Numbered from the stretch's first letter, positions 24,821-36,974 are shown. The stretch: DNA of 64,000 nucleotides from Sinohyriopsis cumingii (GCA_028554795.2 CM068824.1:161981130-162045129), one strand, 5' to 3'. Made by a program: numbers and translations. Notes: generated from the sequence alone by a model not told the origin.

Positions 24821-25170
24821 AAACCCAAAGGCCCTTTTCAGGGCCAGCCATATTTCTCGAAAAGAGATAGTCTTTGAATTGCCTACCCCTTTTTAAAATT
24901 TAAATTTAAATTTAAATTTAAAAAAACTTTTTTAAAAAAAAAAAATCCCATGTTAAATTCCCCTTGTACGTATAGTATCCCACGATTTATTCCCATGTTA
25001 AATTCCCCTTGTACGTAAAGTGTCCCACGATTTTTCTCCATGTTAATTCCCCTTGTACGTAAAGTGTCCCACGATTTTTCTCCATGTTAAATTTCCATTA
25101 TACGTAAAGTGTCCCAAGGGTGTTTTTAATGCTAATTCCCATTATACGTAAAGTGTCCCCCTTCACTACT
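24821..25170 (-). repeat. right terminal inverted repeat
   Basis: 350 bp, the reverse complement of 4967-5318. The inner end holds histone-type stem-loop D on the plus strand; then come the AAATTT repeats, a T/A homopolymer and five 44-45-bp units ending at CTTCACTACT (25170). Confidence 0.95.
24830..24866 (+). promoter_or_regulatory. histone-type 3' stem-loop D (in right TIR)
   Basis: CCCAAA precedes GGCCCT-TTTC-AGGGCC (24830-24845). AGCCA follows, then CTCGAAAAGAGATAG (24855-24869), whose AAAAGAG core is complementary to the CUCUUUU of known U7 snRNAs. It begins 17 nt after the stop at 24813. Confidence 0.82.
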
Positions 25171-25176
25171 ATGAGA
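25171..25176. other. 6-bp target-site duplication, right
   Basis: ATGAGA, identical to 4961-4966. Confidence 0.92.
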
Positions 25177-25987
25177 CAACACATTTATACGGTTAAATAT
25201 TCGTTCTCAATGTGTCACTTTAGTCAACACTTGATGAACATCAAATTGTTATTGTGTGAAACGGGTCCGAACAATGTCGCGAAAACCACTTACATTGTCT
25301 TACTTAAGGTTCGGCACTGCAGTTTAGTACTAGACATAGAGTTTGATTTGTGCTGAAAAATAATTCTTTGTTTTCCTCACTGGTTATCCTGATTTTTAAA
25401 AACCACCTTGTACATGTTAAGTACTGTTAAATAACGTTTAAATTACGTTTATTTTGGTGTGATTGAGGGGTGTAATATGGGTTACAGAGTATATACATCT
25501 TGGCTTTATTTCAGATGTGCACCTCTCAAAACACTGCTAGCTCCGTTTGGTCATTTTCATTTTCTGCACATCAAAGGTAAATTAAAAAATATAAAATAAT
25601 CAAGCCGATAATAATTTTGTTAAATGTTTTATATGTTATAATTTGTTTATTGCACTTTCAGAAAGTATTATTATCTACTCTGACAAGATTCATTTTCCCT
25701 ATTTTCCCTATTTAAACAACAAAGTTAGTGAACTTTGAAGTTGTTCATTCTCATTATTTCAGCACACTGATGCAGCTATTTTAATCAGATTTTCCTTTAG
25801 AGAGTGAAAAGTTTGTATAATTATCACATTTTAAGAAATTTCTTTCATTGTACATGAACGTAGCATGAGGTATATCAACATTCTCTTCACAATGCATGTC
25901 GCCAATGCAAACAAATTGGCCTTCTCCCGGTCCCTTTCTAAGAAGTAAATAATAACAGTACAGCGGAGCCTAAACTACATTTCGGGT

Positions 25988-26081
<94 letters not shown>

Positions 26082-26550
26082 CTTCCCCTCGTGACATTTT
26101 AAAATATTTTGCAAATCTCCACATCTTGGCAAGGCAAAATTCCTGATAATAATTATTTAAATATAGTAAATGCCAAATGCTCGAAGTATTTTGTGGTCAT
26201 TATTTCTTGACAGCCAAAATTCGACACCAGAAATCCCGTCGGCTAAAATAAGATTTTACAGGCCCAGGATAAGTAAATGGCATATGGAATTAAATATAAT
26301 CAAAGGTCTACCAGTGCACTCACACGACTTTCGTTTATATTATAAATTTAACCTTCACGAAGCGATTTGTATAGGTATTATGTTTAACACCTCATCATTA
26401 ATGAAATAATGACTACAGAACATCGAGTTTGTATCGCTGGAGACAAAACGCTCCTAGCTGATTTCAAGCGGAAGTGACGCAATGTAAGGAACACAGCTTT
26501 CCAATTTTCATTGTAGTTACGTTCGACAAGTAGAACCGTGTGTAAAAAAA
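25177..26550. other. non-coding host sequence right of the Polinton
   Basis: AT-rich sequence with stop codons throughout. Holds the (TA)n array listed separately. No gene recognised. Confidence 0.5.
25991..26078. repeat. (TA)n microsatellite
   Basis: About 44 TA units without interruption. ORFs of alternating Tyr-Ile over it are artefacts. Confidence 0.95.
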
Positions 26551-26880
26551 ATGGTGAAAAGGTGTATTGTTGGAGGTTGTAGCAACACAACATGAGAAGG
26601 AGTGAGTTTGCACTCATTTCCTACTAATCCTATTTCAAGGAAACAATGGATTAAGCAGATACGAACGACAAGAAAAGACTGGACTGAGCCGACAGGCGAC
26701 ATTGTCAAGTTGTCTCTAGCTAAGACTGGTCTGAGCCGACAGGCGAGATAGTCATGTTGTCTGTAGTGACCACTTCAGAGAAGACGATTTCGATCCTGCC
26801 TCTAAAATGAAACAATCATTTGGTATTAAGACCGTTAGACGATTCCTGCCAAATGCAGTTGCACGTGTGTTTTCTCACCA
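26551..26880 (+). pseudogene. THAP-domain fragment, broken
   Basis: Starts at an ATG with KRCIVGGCSN, the first Cys pair of a THAP zinc finger, continues through LHSFPTNPISRKQWIKQI and ends CSDHFREDDFDP...VRRFLPNAV, the second half of the domain with its Cys and His. It is broken by a TGA after codon 14, by a duplication of ~49 bp (copies near 26672-26718 and 26719-26767) and by a frame change. THAP domains bind DNA in host factors and in P-element-type transposases; which source applies here cannot be told. Confidence 0.8.
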
Positions 26881-27231
26881 CATAACCCAGAGTACATGCA
26901 CACCAGATCAACAAAAATCAAGGGTTACGGCAGGCCTAACAAAACGCTAACAACACGTATCCCGAGAGGAGCTTTCAAAAGCGAAAGTGAGCAAGGGTAA
27001 AAAGTTTATTGATTTTAGCATGCTATATTATTTTGCTGTCAATCCTACATTCTTGCCACAAATATACCAAGCTTACGAGCGATTAATGCGAGAGGGTGGT
27101 TTTAGTGGGAGGGTGTTTGTAAATCGTAACAGGTCCACCCTTACTCCAAAAAATATGAAGCCTGCTTTATCATGATCTGTGTGTGTGTATGTGTGTGTGT
27201 GTGTCTACAATGGTGCAAAGCCTAAATCAAA

Positions 27232-27300
<69 letters not shown>

Positions 27301-27616
27301 TCCCCTCTCCAGATTGTTTGGACCTCACCCTAGAAATTTTTTGTGTGGATGCCGTAGCTTGTTTCCTGTCTGTTGTTGTTTTCAACAATAATAATAATGA
27401 TAAATCACAAGTGTTCTTCTCGTGCTTAAATGATGTGAATAGATGGTGTATTGATTGTGTTTAATTGTGAAGACTAATTAGTTCTGAGGCTCTGGGAGTA
27501 AATTACCCTCCAAAAATATACAATTGTGACAGTGGATCCTGGTCTATGTCGGATTCATACTCACAACCCATTTGATTGCAAGTGCGAATAGTAATGTTTG
27601 TTCGATGTGGGAAGTA

Positions 27617-27658
<42 letters not shown>

Positions 27659-28732
27659 CATTGTGTACAGATTCATATAAGATAATATAAGAAGAGTTTA
27701 GCCTTCAGTATTGTTTATGATGTAAATTTCTAATTCTGTTCGATTTATTTGCATCTTTTTGTTAGGTGTTGAAAGAGATTTTTCAGAACCAGCATCCAGA
27801 AGATAACGTACAAGAGAGAACTCAAAAGACACCAATCACACAGTCAACAGTAGATTGTGTGACATATCCTGGTGTGCATATTGATGTCACCAAGAACTTT
27901 CCATGCATTTCCAGTGTTCAAATGGTTGGTATAGCTTCATATGATTTCACACTGCCTCATATACAATAGTATACTAGTAAATCAATAAAGATATGTCATT
28001 ATTTATTGTGGAAAAACTCTGCAATGTGTTGGTTTTATGTCAAACATTATGATCAGCCATAGTTTATATACGTAATGAAAGAGGTTTGATGCATTTGTCA
28101 TTTATTCTTCAAATATACATAAAACTTAAAGGAGACTAGAAATCAAAATTTTCCTTTTACGTATGTAATTCTCTACAGATTTTAATTCGACTCCAATGTT
28201 TATAAATTAAATATCGTAAGCGGGTAGTGATTATATTGCGTGGAAGATACCACGATTCCGTAAATTGCCGAGTTTTTCCGAGTTTTAATGAGACGACAGA
28301 TCACGTGGTACCGTGACGCTATACTAGCGAGTCCTCGAATACAAACATAAACATTGGCGAGCGAGGCAGACAGGAGACCACATTGGGTTGCACATTCAAA
28401 AGTTGAATCTGCAGTCTGATATAATAGTTTATGTACTGTACTGGTAGGTACTAAAAGAAATTTGTTAGGCACAGGCCCCGGGCTGGTGACTGAAATAAAC
28501 TAAAGTCCTGAATGAAATTCCACAAGCCCGGACAGTTCATACCTATCAACTCTCAAGCCGGGAGAAAAACCTCCCGATTTTGGAGGTATTTCCTCATCTA
28601 AATCCCGATCTCGTAATATCTCTCAATTTTGCGCAGCGAAGTCCCGATTATTACATTATGTCTGTCAATTTTCATTTGTCAGAAGAAAAAACCCAACCCC
28701 AAACCATTTTTAAATATAACGTATGCAATCCA
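26881..28732. other. non-coding host sequence
   Basis: Contains two microsatellites ((TA)n at 27235 and (ATT)n at 27618-27655). An open stretch at 27766-27969 follows a pyrimidine-rich TTGTTAG and could be an exon remnant, but no family is recognised. Confidence 0.4.
27235..27298. repeat. (TA)n microsatellite
   Basis: Uninterrupted TA repeat with a preceding (TG)n stretch at about 27179-27204. Confidence 0.95.
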
Positions 28733-28815
28733 CAGTAAAAACTGCCACACTGCTGACATCGTAGCGATTTGACTGAAAAATTGTTAAAGCTACGTTAAAA
28801 ATTCAAATCACACGC
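28733..28815 (+). mobile_element. 3' fragment of SINE family 2
   Basis: Matches the tail half of the full-length SINE at 46463-46784 (ACTGCCACACTGC.GACATCG..., TGCTACGTTAAAA-like) with some substitutions. The 5' tRNA-derived part is missing, so it is a truncated copy. Confidence 0.75.
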
Positions 28816-30225
28816 ACACACGTCTAAACCCGGCACTGGACGAAATAATTAACATCATACAACAGTTTTTTTCTTCTTTTTTTCTTCTTCAGTAAATAGA
28901 ACGTGAAGATTAAACATTATTCGAGTAAATTTCAGATTTTTTAAACAACTACAACAGTACTATAGTAAAAAAAAAATAATTAAAAAAATAAAATTGTCAC
29001 CAATTAGCTTAAATGAATGATCACGTTGAAATTTTCTCTGCAAACAAAATCGCATCTCCATTTCCGCCAAAGAAACTCTGCCAGTTAACACCTGACATTC
29101 CTCTACCGTATATGAAAAGTTTAATTACCATGATTAAATTACAAGGAATAAAACAAAATATACCATGCAGTATATGTGGCCCTAAAGAACTAATTCTGAA
29201 TAAATATTTTAATCAGCAAACAGTGTTAAATGCATTAAGACTGAAACCTAAGAAAATAAGGTGGGGCATAAAACGTGAGAAAAACAGTTGCCACATGTAC
29301 GGTAACTTGTGACTGCAGATTTGAACTGTTAAAATGAAGTCCATGGCATCGTAAGTAACAACAAAATAGGCATCGTTTATTTGGTAATCAATTGCTGGTG
29401 CTTACACATACACACACTGTCGAACATGGTTTCTTTGAAGTATGTCCGAAGGGCAGTCCTTTTCACAAGATCAATGTAAGGATAAGGATTCTGTTCATTA
29501 GTCACACCGGCTTCATTGTTTGCGTGCTTAAATCAAAACTTGAGCTATTTTGCAATTTAGCCAGAACTGACCAGAATATGCAAAAGGGGCTTGCCATGGG
29601 GGAATAATAAGGCGTATCACAGCGAGAAAAGGCACGTCAAATGGGCGGTCGCACATTGGGGCAAGGGGGGGGGGGGTCAATAGTCCCTCCCCCGTTCTAT
29701 TGTCAGACAGTTAATGTGAAACTTTGACCTTTTTTTTAAATCGCTCCTTTTTAAACTGCCCAAGGAATAGTTTTATATCAGTTCCAATTAATACAGATTA
29801 CCGTTTATGCATACTACATGTATACAATGCATTTTTTTTTTAATTTAATTTTTATAAGATTACTGAAAATTGTGTTTTCTCGAAACACGACAGGTTTAGA
29901 ATCTTATTTTTAGCAAAGCTTCCATTTGATTAAAATTAAATCTAAATTTCACCTACGACAGTGGTGATTTGATTTAGATTGTGCCGTGTTAAGGCATGTA
30001 TGTCAACATCTTGAAAATAAATTGACTCATTTCACCAGCGCGATCAAAGTTTCCTCAGGCAAACAATTTTTGTTTCGACAAGCCTGACGGGCACCTCACT
30101 TTGAATACAGGATGGGCCGGAACTAAAACCAGAAGGGGCCCAGGGTGTAGGGCTATCTGATTTGTTTTTAGCACTGCTGCTTTAGATAGAAGATATGTGG
30201 ATTGATTGTTGCATTTTGTGGTCAC
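28816..30225. other. non-coding host sequence
   Basis: AT-rich, with a G-homopolymer near 29667. A 99-codon open frame at 29013-29312 shows no family. Nothing else seen. Confidence 0.4.
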
Positions 30226-30510
30226 TTACTCGTCCTTCTGTCTATTTTCGTAACTCACACGTTTAACTCTTTTCCCAGGATTTAAAATGTCCAAAGGTAT
30301 GTCTGGAACAGCGCCAACTTTTAGTCTAGGCCTAGCATTTGCGTATCTTTGAGCTGCTATTTTTTCATGATCCCTCTCGTAACATTCCTTTGAGAAATGT
30401 AACGAGCACATAGTGCTGTATGGTGTTGCTTTGAAATCGACTCGTTTGTAATAATGTACCCATTCTTTCATGATGCCTTTTTCTTTCGGAAAAAAAAAAA
30501 ATGTCCACAG
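30226..30510 (-). pseudogene. second THAP-domain fragment
   Basis: On the minus strand the frame reads FPKEKGIMKEWVHYY, then MCSLHFSKECYERD and LKVGAVPDIP, which is the central and C-terminal part of a THAP domain (tryptophan, Cys-Ser-x-His-Phe, GAVP). The N-terminal Cys pair is not found upstream within the same frame; it may lie in another exon or be lost. The preceding poly-T stretch could be an intron end. So it is either an exon of a host gene or a remnant. Confidence 0.65.
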
Positions 30511-32585
30511 GCTTTTCTTAATGTTCTATTACACCCGTAAGCAACGCAAAACGGTATTGTCTTTTACTCTGGCAACTCCCACTTGGGCTGCTGGAGTCGC
30601 TACTATGACGTCACATCCCGAAAGTAACCGAATAGGCGCGGAAATTTTGCATACGAGGTCACGGAAATTCAGCTCCTAGAAGATAGGCCAATATTTAAAT
30701 ATTGGCATTACAGTCGCAGATGATACTTCAGAATAAGGTTTTCTGCTATAGTACTTTTATTATTATTCTATATTTCCATTGGTTTCTGGTCTCCTTTAAA
30801 GGTATTCACTAGAATTTGCCAAACACATTTTTCATGTATTGCTTTTGTTTGAGGGACAAGACATACCATCATGCAGTATTACTGTTGAATGTCAGAATGA
30901 CAGGAGACTTAAGAGATCCAAGAGAATTCAAGCATTAGTGAGAAGAAAACAAATTGATTTTGGTAATAATAATACATACATAACTAGTTCCATGAATGAA
31001 TGCACACTCCACTACAAGATATTTCAACTCGTCAAGTTTAGTAATATCTTTAATTCATGCTGTGCATGTGTACTGTTGTAATTCAATGATGTAAAGTGAC
31101 TCAATGTTATAATCTCACCATTAAAAATTAACAAGCAAATGACACAAGTAACATTTTATTAACTAAGTTCAGTATGATCTATAAGCAATTGTCTCAGTAT
31201 ACCAAGCACTTGTCCACTTTTTGTTACTGAACAATAATACACTGTTATTGAAAAGCATATTCATGAGAATTACTCATCTGTGTGAAAACCATGATAATCA
31301 GTATACACATGTATGGTATTTCACATTTCACAGGTTGTCAGGTAAATGGCCGGCACGTACAGAGAAAGAGCAAAGGCATTCGGTGTTCTTTAGACATCCC
31401 CACAGATAGCGAAATGGCGAAATAAATAGACAGTTTTGATGAACCGAACACAGACCCTGATATTGATCTCATGTTTATGATATTGATGATGAGTGATAAG
31501 GGAGTCCGATGATTCAAGCTACAAACCAGATGAGAGTGACCCATTGGATTCCAGCTTCAACTCAAATACGTCTGGAAAAGGGTAATGTAAATTGCATGAC
31601 TTCAGCATGTATGATATCATTACTGATTTGATGGTGCTATCAAATTCTTAATATTACTATTTAATCAAAACAAAGTCTTGGATTTTAATCAAAATCAATT
31701 TGGTGCAGGTTTATATTTCTAGCACATATTCAAAATCATATACTGTAACAAAATAATTATACATTCAAATACTATTTACCTTTGTTAAAATGAATACAAT
31801 TTTAACTTTTATTCCTATTTACAAATTTTTGTCATGAAAATTCTCAACCTGCATATAGGCAATGGATGAAATTCTTCTTTTTTAAATTATGGTGGGAAAC
31901 ATTTCTTCTTTCAGAATATGTTGAAGAGTTGATGTCAGCACTGGAGGAAAGGGTCAGGAAACCAGTCAGTTGATAGTTACCACCATCTCAATGCAGCCAA
32001 TCCCTGAGTCCAGACAAGTCGACGGCTGTCCAGGCTCTCACATCACGATTTGCAAGATAACTACAAGTGCTTGAAACCTGTGGAGTTACCACCTTCACTT
32101 GGGAACTTCTGCCTGATTGCATCTACTGCACAGGATGGCAAAGCAACTCGGATTTCACGACCAAGATGTCCCCAGCACCATCTTACCAGCTGCTGTATGC
32201 AGTGTATCTATTACGACTGAAAATAGAATATGCAACATATTTTAGACTTGAATAAAGTTATATTATGTCACCTATTCTGGTTTTAACTTATTTATTTCAA
32301 GTGTTCGTAGTCAAGACCTTTTAGCATAAAATTAGACTTTACTACGACCAATGGTAGGACGCAAAATGAATCTAAAGTGAATAGGAACAGACAACAATAT
32401 GTTTTAAATGTCATAGTGCAGAGTCTGTTCAAGAAATTAAATTATTGTTCGATTGAAGTTACAGAGGTTTTCATGATAATTTCCAATATAACAGACAAAT
32501 GATGCTAGCAAGGTTTATTGTTGAAATGTTTGGATGAAAACTCCACATAAGAAAAATGTCACATTTTCTCAATGAAGGAGGGATT
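30511..32585. other. non-coding host sequence
   Basis: No gene recognised. Short open frames at 30839-31081 and 31905-32255 have no visible family and may be exon debris. Confidence 0.4.
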
Positions 32586-32599
32586 TCATGAATTTATGA

Positions 32600-33629
32600 G
32601 TGACTTTGTTTTATATGTATGTGTATACAGCGATCGCTTTTTCCAAAAGGGACCTGATATTGGCGCCATAACTATTGTGAGAACATTTTGCCTATAATTG
32701 TTTACGTACTCTGACAGAATTTCCTCGCGATTTCGATACTGCTGTATGTAGGCATAGTATGCTGCTTCCAGGACATATTCATCCAAGCAAACTGTATGAA
32801 ATCTAGGATGATCGATGATATAGTCCACAATGAGCTCCTCTGTCTTATCCAAAATCACAATGATCTCTTTACAGCATCTACACTCTTCAACTGTTTCTTT
32901 ACTGCTGCAATTTCCACACGTACACCTGACTAAATCAATATACGTGGTAAATATGCTCTGTCATAATTATTGTTTTAAACAGCAAACTTGTAGCTCTTGC
33001 ATTATCTTATTATTAGTTTCCCCATAAACCGTTATGCATTATTTGCCACTAGTACTGTGCACCTTAACCGACATGGAAAAATAATGCTGGCTAAGCATCT
33101 ATCCATCGGGGATAGAAAAATTTATACCCATTAGCTGGATTAAGAGGTACATTCAGGGTCTGCATTTCATCGTGATTTAAAAGAACAAACTTGAATCATA
33201 AAATTAATAAAGCATTTATTTCTACATCTCTCACAGTCCGAGTCTTAAGTGTTAAAATATAACATCACTAGTTACTGATGAACTTAACTAAACGAAAATC
33301 TTCTCTTAAGACATCCAACAAGCTTTTGCTCAAATTCGTTTACTTCTCTTTTCATTATGAAATTTAAATAATATTAATGAAAGAATAATAAGATTAGTAA
33401 TGATTGAAATAATGATAATAGTAATTACCAGAATGTAGAGCCCAAGCGCTGCTCAGCTTGATCATGCACTGTCCTCGGGCTGAAATTGATACGGTCTCAC
33501 TTCATAACGAGCAGAATCTTCTTCAGATTCACGAAGTTGGCCATCTTCAAGGGGTTCACTTTCCTCAAACAACGAAGATGAACATGACAAATTTGCCATA
33601 AATTCGCTAGTGTCGTCACTATCAGCCAT
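32600..33629 (-). pseudogene. P2X7-receptor intracellular-domain-like gene, broken
   Basis: Minus strand, two exon-like blocks. Block 1 (33629-33434) begins at ATG 33629 with an acidic start, continues to YEVRPYQFQPEDSA, then needs a +1 shift at about 33465 to continue to the typical RLGSTFW motif, followed by GTAATT as a possible donor. Block 2 (about 32944-32690) starts after TTTAGTCAG, a good acceptor, and holds CTCGNCSSKETVEECRCCKE and HPRFHTVCLDEYVLEAAYYAY, the Cys cluster and core of the P2X7 C-terminal-like domain. The end degrades near 32680. Related multi-copy genes are common in molluscs and cnidarians. Confidence 0.72.
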
Positions 33630-34125
33630 TATCATTACATACGCTAAACTCGAGGGACTTCCCGATTGTACGTCACTTCCGCAAATCCTATTTTTCACCG
33701 GAAGTGTATAAATATTTTCGGAGCGTTTTCCGTAAAACATCGATGCATGCTGAAATAATTTTAATTTTCTCCTCTGTGAGTTAACATATATACCTAAAAT
33801 GCACATTTCTGAGTTTTTTTAGACAAAAATGAACATCATCTTATATAATGTGTATTTGACTCTAGTAGACCTTTAAGCGTTATATCGCTCGTCATAAAAT
33901 GCAAACAAATTTGAGATAAATAAAAACTTAGGTGTATTCAAAGGGTACAGTCAAGTCAAAGTTTTAAAAAAGGTTATCCGGATAAAAACCACCAAGAAGG
34001 AGGTGAATATGAAGTTATGACGCTATGAAGAATCAGTTATAGCAAGATCCATTTATACATTGATTGATTTAGGTCTTTGTAGCTTTTGTCATGCAAACGA
34101 TTCGAGTACACTCTTATAAACTGAT
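33630..34125. other. non-coding host sequence
   Basis: Spacer upstream of the P2X7-like gene (on the minus strand). Nothing recognised. Confidence 0.4.
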
Positions 34126-34485
34126 GCCCCTCAGTATACGAGGTTTTGGCACTTAATGCAGGCCTAAGACTCTAAGAATGCAAGGTTATGACACTTAATG
34201 CAGGCCTAAGCCGCTAAGAATGCGAGGTTATGTCACTTAATTCAGGCCTAAGCCTCTAAAAATACAAGGTTTTGGCACTTAATGCAGGCCTAAGCCTCTA
34301 AAAATACGAGATCTTGGCACTTAATGCAGGCCTAAGCCTCTAAGAATACAAGGTCTTGGCACTTAATGCAGGCCTAAGCCTCTAAGAATACAAGATCTTG
34401 GCACTTAATGCAGGCCTAAGCCTCTAAGAATACAAGGTTTTGGCACTTAATGCAGGCATAAGCCTCTAAATATACGAGGTTGATG
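34126..34485. repeat. 42-bp minisatellite, about 8 copies
   Basis: The unit contains CTTGGCACTTAATGCAGGCC then TAAGCCTCTAAGAATACAAG. Copies differ by a few bases, mostly at the GGT/GAT and TCTAAG/TCTAAA positions. Confidence 0.9.
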
Positions 34486-35615
34486 TCTGATGGAGGTTTG
34501 GAGTCTCAACATATAATATCTAATCCTTATACCAAATCTTGCCGTTAATATCCCTGTATTTAACATGGCTGCGCGTGTGTTTTATTTCTATGTCTCTGGT
34601 TTCTGTATTTTGTTTGATATGCTTGTGCATTATATTCCTAGCTATGTTTGTATACTTTTTGTGTTTCAGGGTACTGGCAACCTCATTATATCTGCATGCA
34701 AAGCAAATAGACTTGGAAATGGTTTTATTTTTTAGTCAATAATCCTTTGAACGAAGCTTATTTATGGTCAAAAACATCTTTACAAAAAACTTATCTTAGC
34801 ATTCAGGAATCAATAATGGAACTAGCAATTAAAAACACGGATCACTGGCAAAATCCCAAATTTGGATTTCTGTATGTTACATACAAACTGGTCGATATAG
34901 TGAATATTTTAATATTTGCTCCCTCGGGAATGATACTGCAGAAAGAAATACTGCTATTTTCGTGATTTAAAATAATAAATTGTAACCATGACCCTTTTAG
35001 GCATGACGATAATTGTTTGCTGAAAATATCTGACTCGTCAAAATTCTCCTCTTTGCTAAGTCATATCACAAAACTAAAGTGGTTTAAAAAAATGTCATAT
35101 CGTCGAAATCACCACATTTGATCCTACTTTCGGTTGTGGTAGAACGATAAAATTACTGTAACAGATTGGTTCCCAATCAATGAACCTCTTAAGTTGCATG
35201 GTAAGCCGCTGCTTGCGACTCAGTTTGATGTTAGCGGTAGGTGTGGAAGGTGCGGAAAGGGTCTAAACTTCGATTGGGGAATAGTACTACTATCTTGTAC
35301 AAGTAAATGCTTTCGTTAATGCGTAAATACCGGATGTATTTCCTCTTTGAAAAAAAGCACGATACATTTTAACTCGTGCATTCGCTATGTTTTAAAATGT
35401 TACTTTATCTACGACACGATGAAATACATCTGGTGTTACACAGGAAAGGAAAATGTCATCTATTTCTTTCATCCAAATAATTCTTCACCTTATCATCTGG
35501 CACATATTTATTGAATGTTGCGTTTAAAGAAGCCAGCTATTACCTTGTTCCATTTTTGTTTAGAATATATTTTCTAGACATATTCTAGATATGCTTGTAT
35601 ATTCAATCATAACAA
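34486..35615. other. non-coding host sequence
   Basis: AT-rich. No recognised gene or element. Confidence 0.4.
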
Positions 35616-35872
35616 TCTTCATTGATAACAATCTTCCTTAATAATAATCTTCATTGACAACAATCTTCCTTAATAATAATCTTCATTGATAATAATCTTC
35701 CTTAATAATAATCTTCATTGACAACAATCTTCACTGATGACAATTTTCATTGATAACAATCTTCCTTAATAATAATCTTCATCGACAACAATAATCATTG
35801 ACTCAGTCTTCACTGATAACAGTTTTCATTAAAATCAATCTTCATTGATAGCGATCATCATTGTGACACACA
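35616..35872. repeat. short-period tandem repeat (about 15-18 bp)
   Basis: Variants of CTTCATTGATAACAAT and CTTCCTTAATAATAAT alternate for some 250 bp. Non-coding. Confidence 0.8.
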
Positions 35873-36974
35873 TGTTAAAAATATTTGTCATTTACTGAGT
35901 ACACTGACTACACTTACTATAATTATCTCACATTATGGTTTTTATGTACAAATTAAGTTTCTAAAACTATTAAGCTATAATACAGTATGAATATTTTACA
36001 AACCTTAGCTCAAGGATGCACTCTGGAACAACTGCAGTACTGCTCAGACGGATAAGACTGCAAAACCGATTCTATAAACTGATATTTTCAAACCATCTTA
36101 TGAAATACTTTCGATATTAAATTAGTTACAATTTTAAAAACGTGTTGTATTACAAGAAAAGGTTGCAAAACGGACTTTGGCCTTGCAATACATTTTCTCT
36201 TATCTCTCCTCACCGCTAATACATGACCATGACCTTGGTTCTTTGTCCAAATAAGTATCATTTCATTCCACGGTCTCGCTCTTTCTATTTCGATAAATGA
36301 CTCGGCGTATCGTCTCCAAAATCGTGGAATACTATTCTTATTGAAATTAGAAATTCACCTTCTTGCTGTTTATTGAAGTCCTTGTAAAATTACTACATTC
36401 TGACTCACACCTAATGCTATCCAGACTTTTATTCCGATTGTATTGTGTACTCATACCTCTTCTTCTACTGTTTTAAAATAATGATATAATCCTCTATTAT
36501 TTTACAAGTCATTTTTGGGAGGCCTAATAGTTTAAATTGATATGTAGACATATGTATTTTGTATACATTTTTATGAAGACCAGATAGAAGAATTATTTAA
36601 TGTTAAATGTTTCATCCTCTTAAAATAAGACATTAGTGTTGTTCATTTGACATGAAAAATCAAAGGAAGCTCAAAGCAAACGTAGTTTATGCATAACAAA
36701 TTCATACATACATTTCTCATGTTTAAAGGTCATTTTGGACACATAGTGATAAAGTGTAAATGCAAGCCCTTTGCCTACGTGGTAATTTAAAAAATCATTG
36801 TGTACTAAATAGCTTGATGCAATTCCAAATAGTTGCCATCTAGGCCGTTTTTGAGATATTTTGCTTAGCATGAAGCTATCACGTCTACCAGCCTATTTCC
36901 AACCCATGAGAACATCATGTTTACTGCTATCAGTGACTAGCTCTGCTTCCTATCCCAATTTTAGTATTTATGTT
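35873..36974. other. non-coding host sequence
   Basis: AT-rich, no recognised gene. Confidence 0.4.

Larger units (their letters stand above)
4967..25170. mobile_element. complete Maverick/Polinton (adintovirus-like) element
   Basis: The element is 20,204 bp. It starts AGTAGTGAAGGGGG and ends with the reverse complement. Evidence for completeness: terminal inverted repeats of about 350 bp, an exact 6-bp target duplication, and all hallmark genes (protein-primed PolB, retroviral-type integrase with chromodomain, FtsK/HerA-type ATPase, adenain-like protease, double-jelly-roll capsid protein, penton-like protein). Most genes read rightward; two small ones read leftward. Two defects are visible, a stop in PolB and a SINE in the penton gene, so this copy is probably not autonomous even though nearly all other frames are open. 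This points to recent insertion. Confidence 0.97.

Noticed and set aside
25938..26132. Tyr-Ile ORFs over TA arrays (also at 27179, 38253, 38407, 47558, 48169)
   Set aside because: Simple-sequence artefacts. Only the distal part of the 48169-48528 frame has meaning, as the end of a mariner remnant.
34126..34485. CRISPR-like array
   Set aside because: Contiguous 42-bp units without unique spacers; a eukaryotic minisatellite. The same applies to the arrays at 1881 and 50166.
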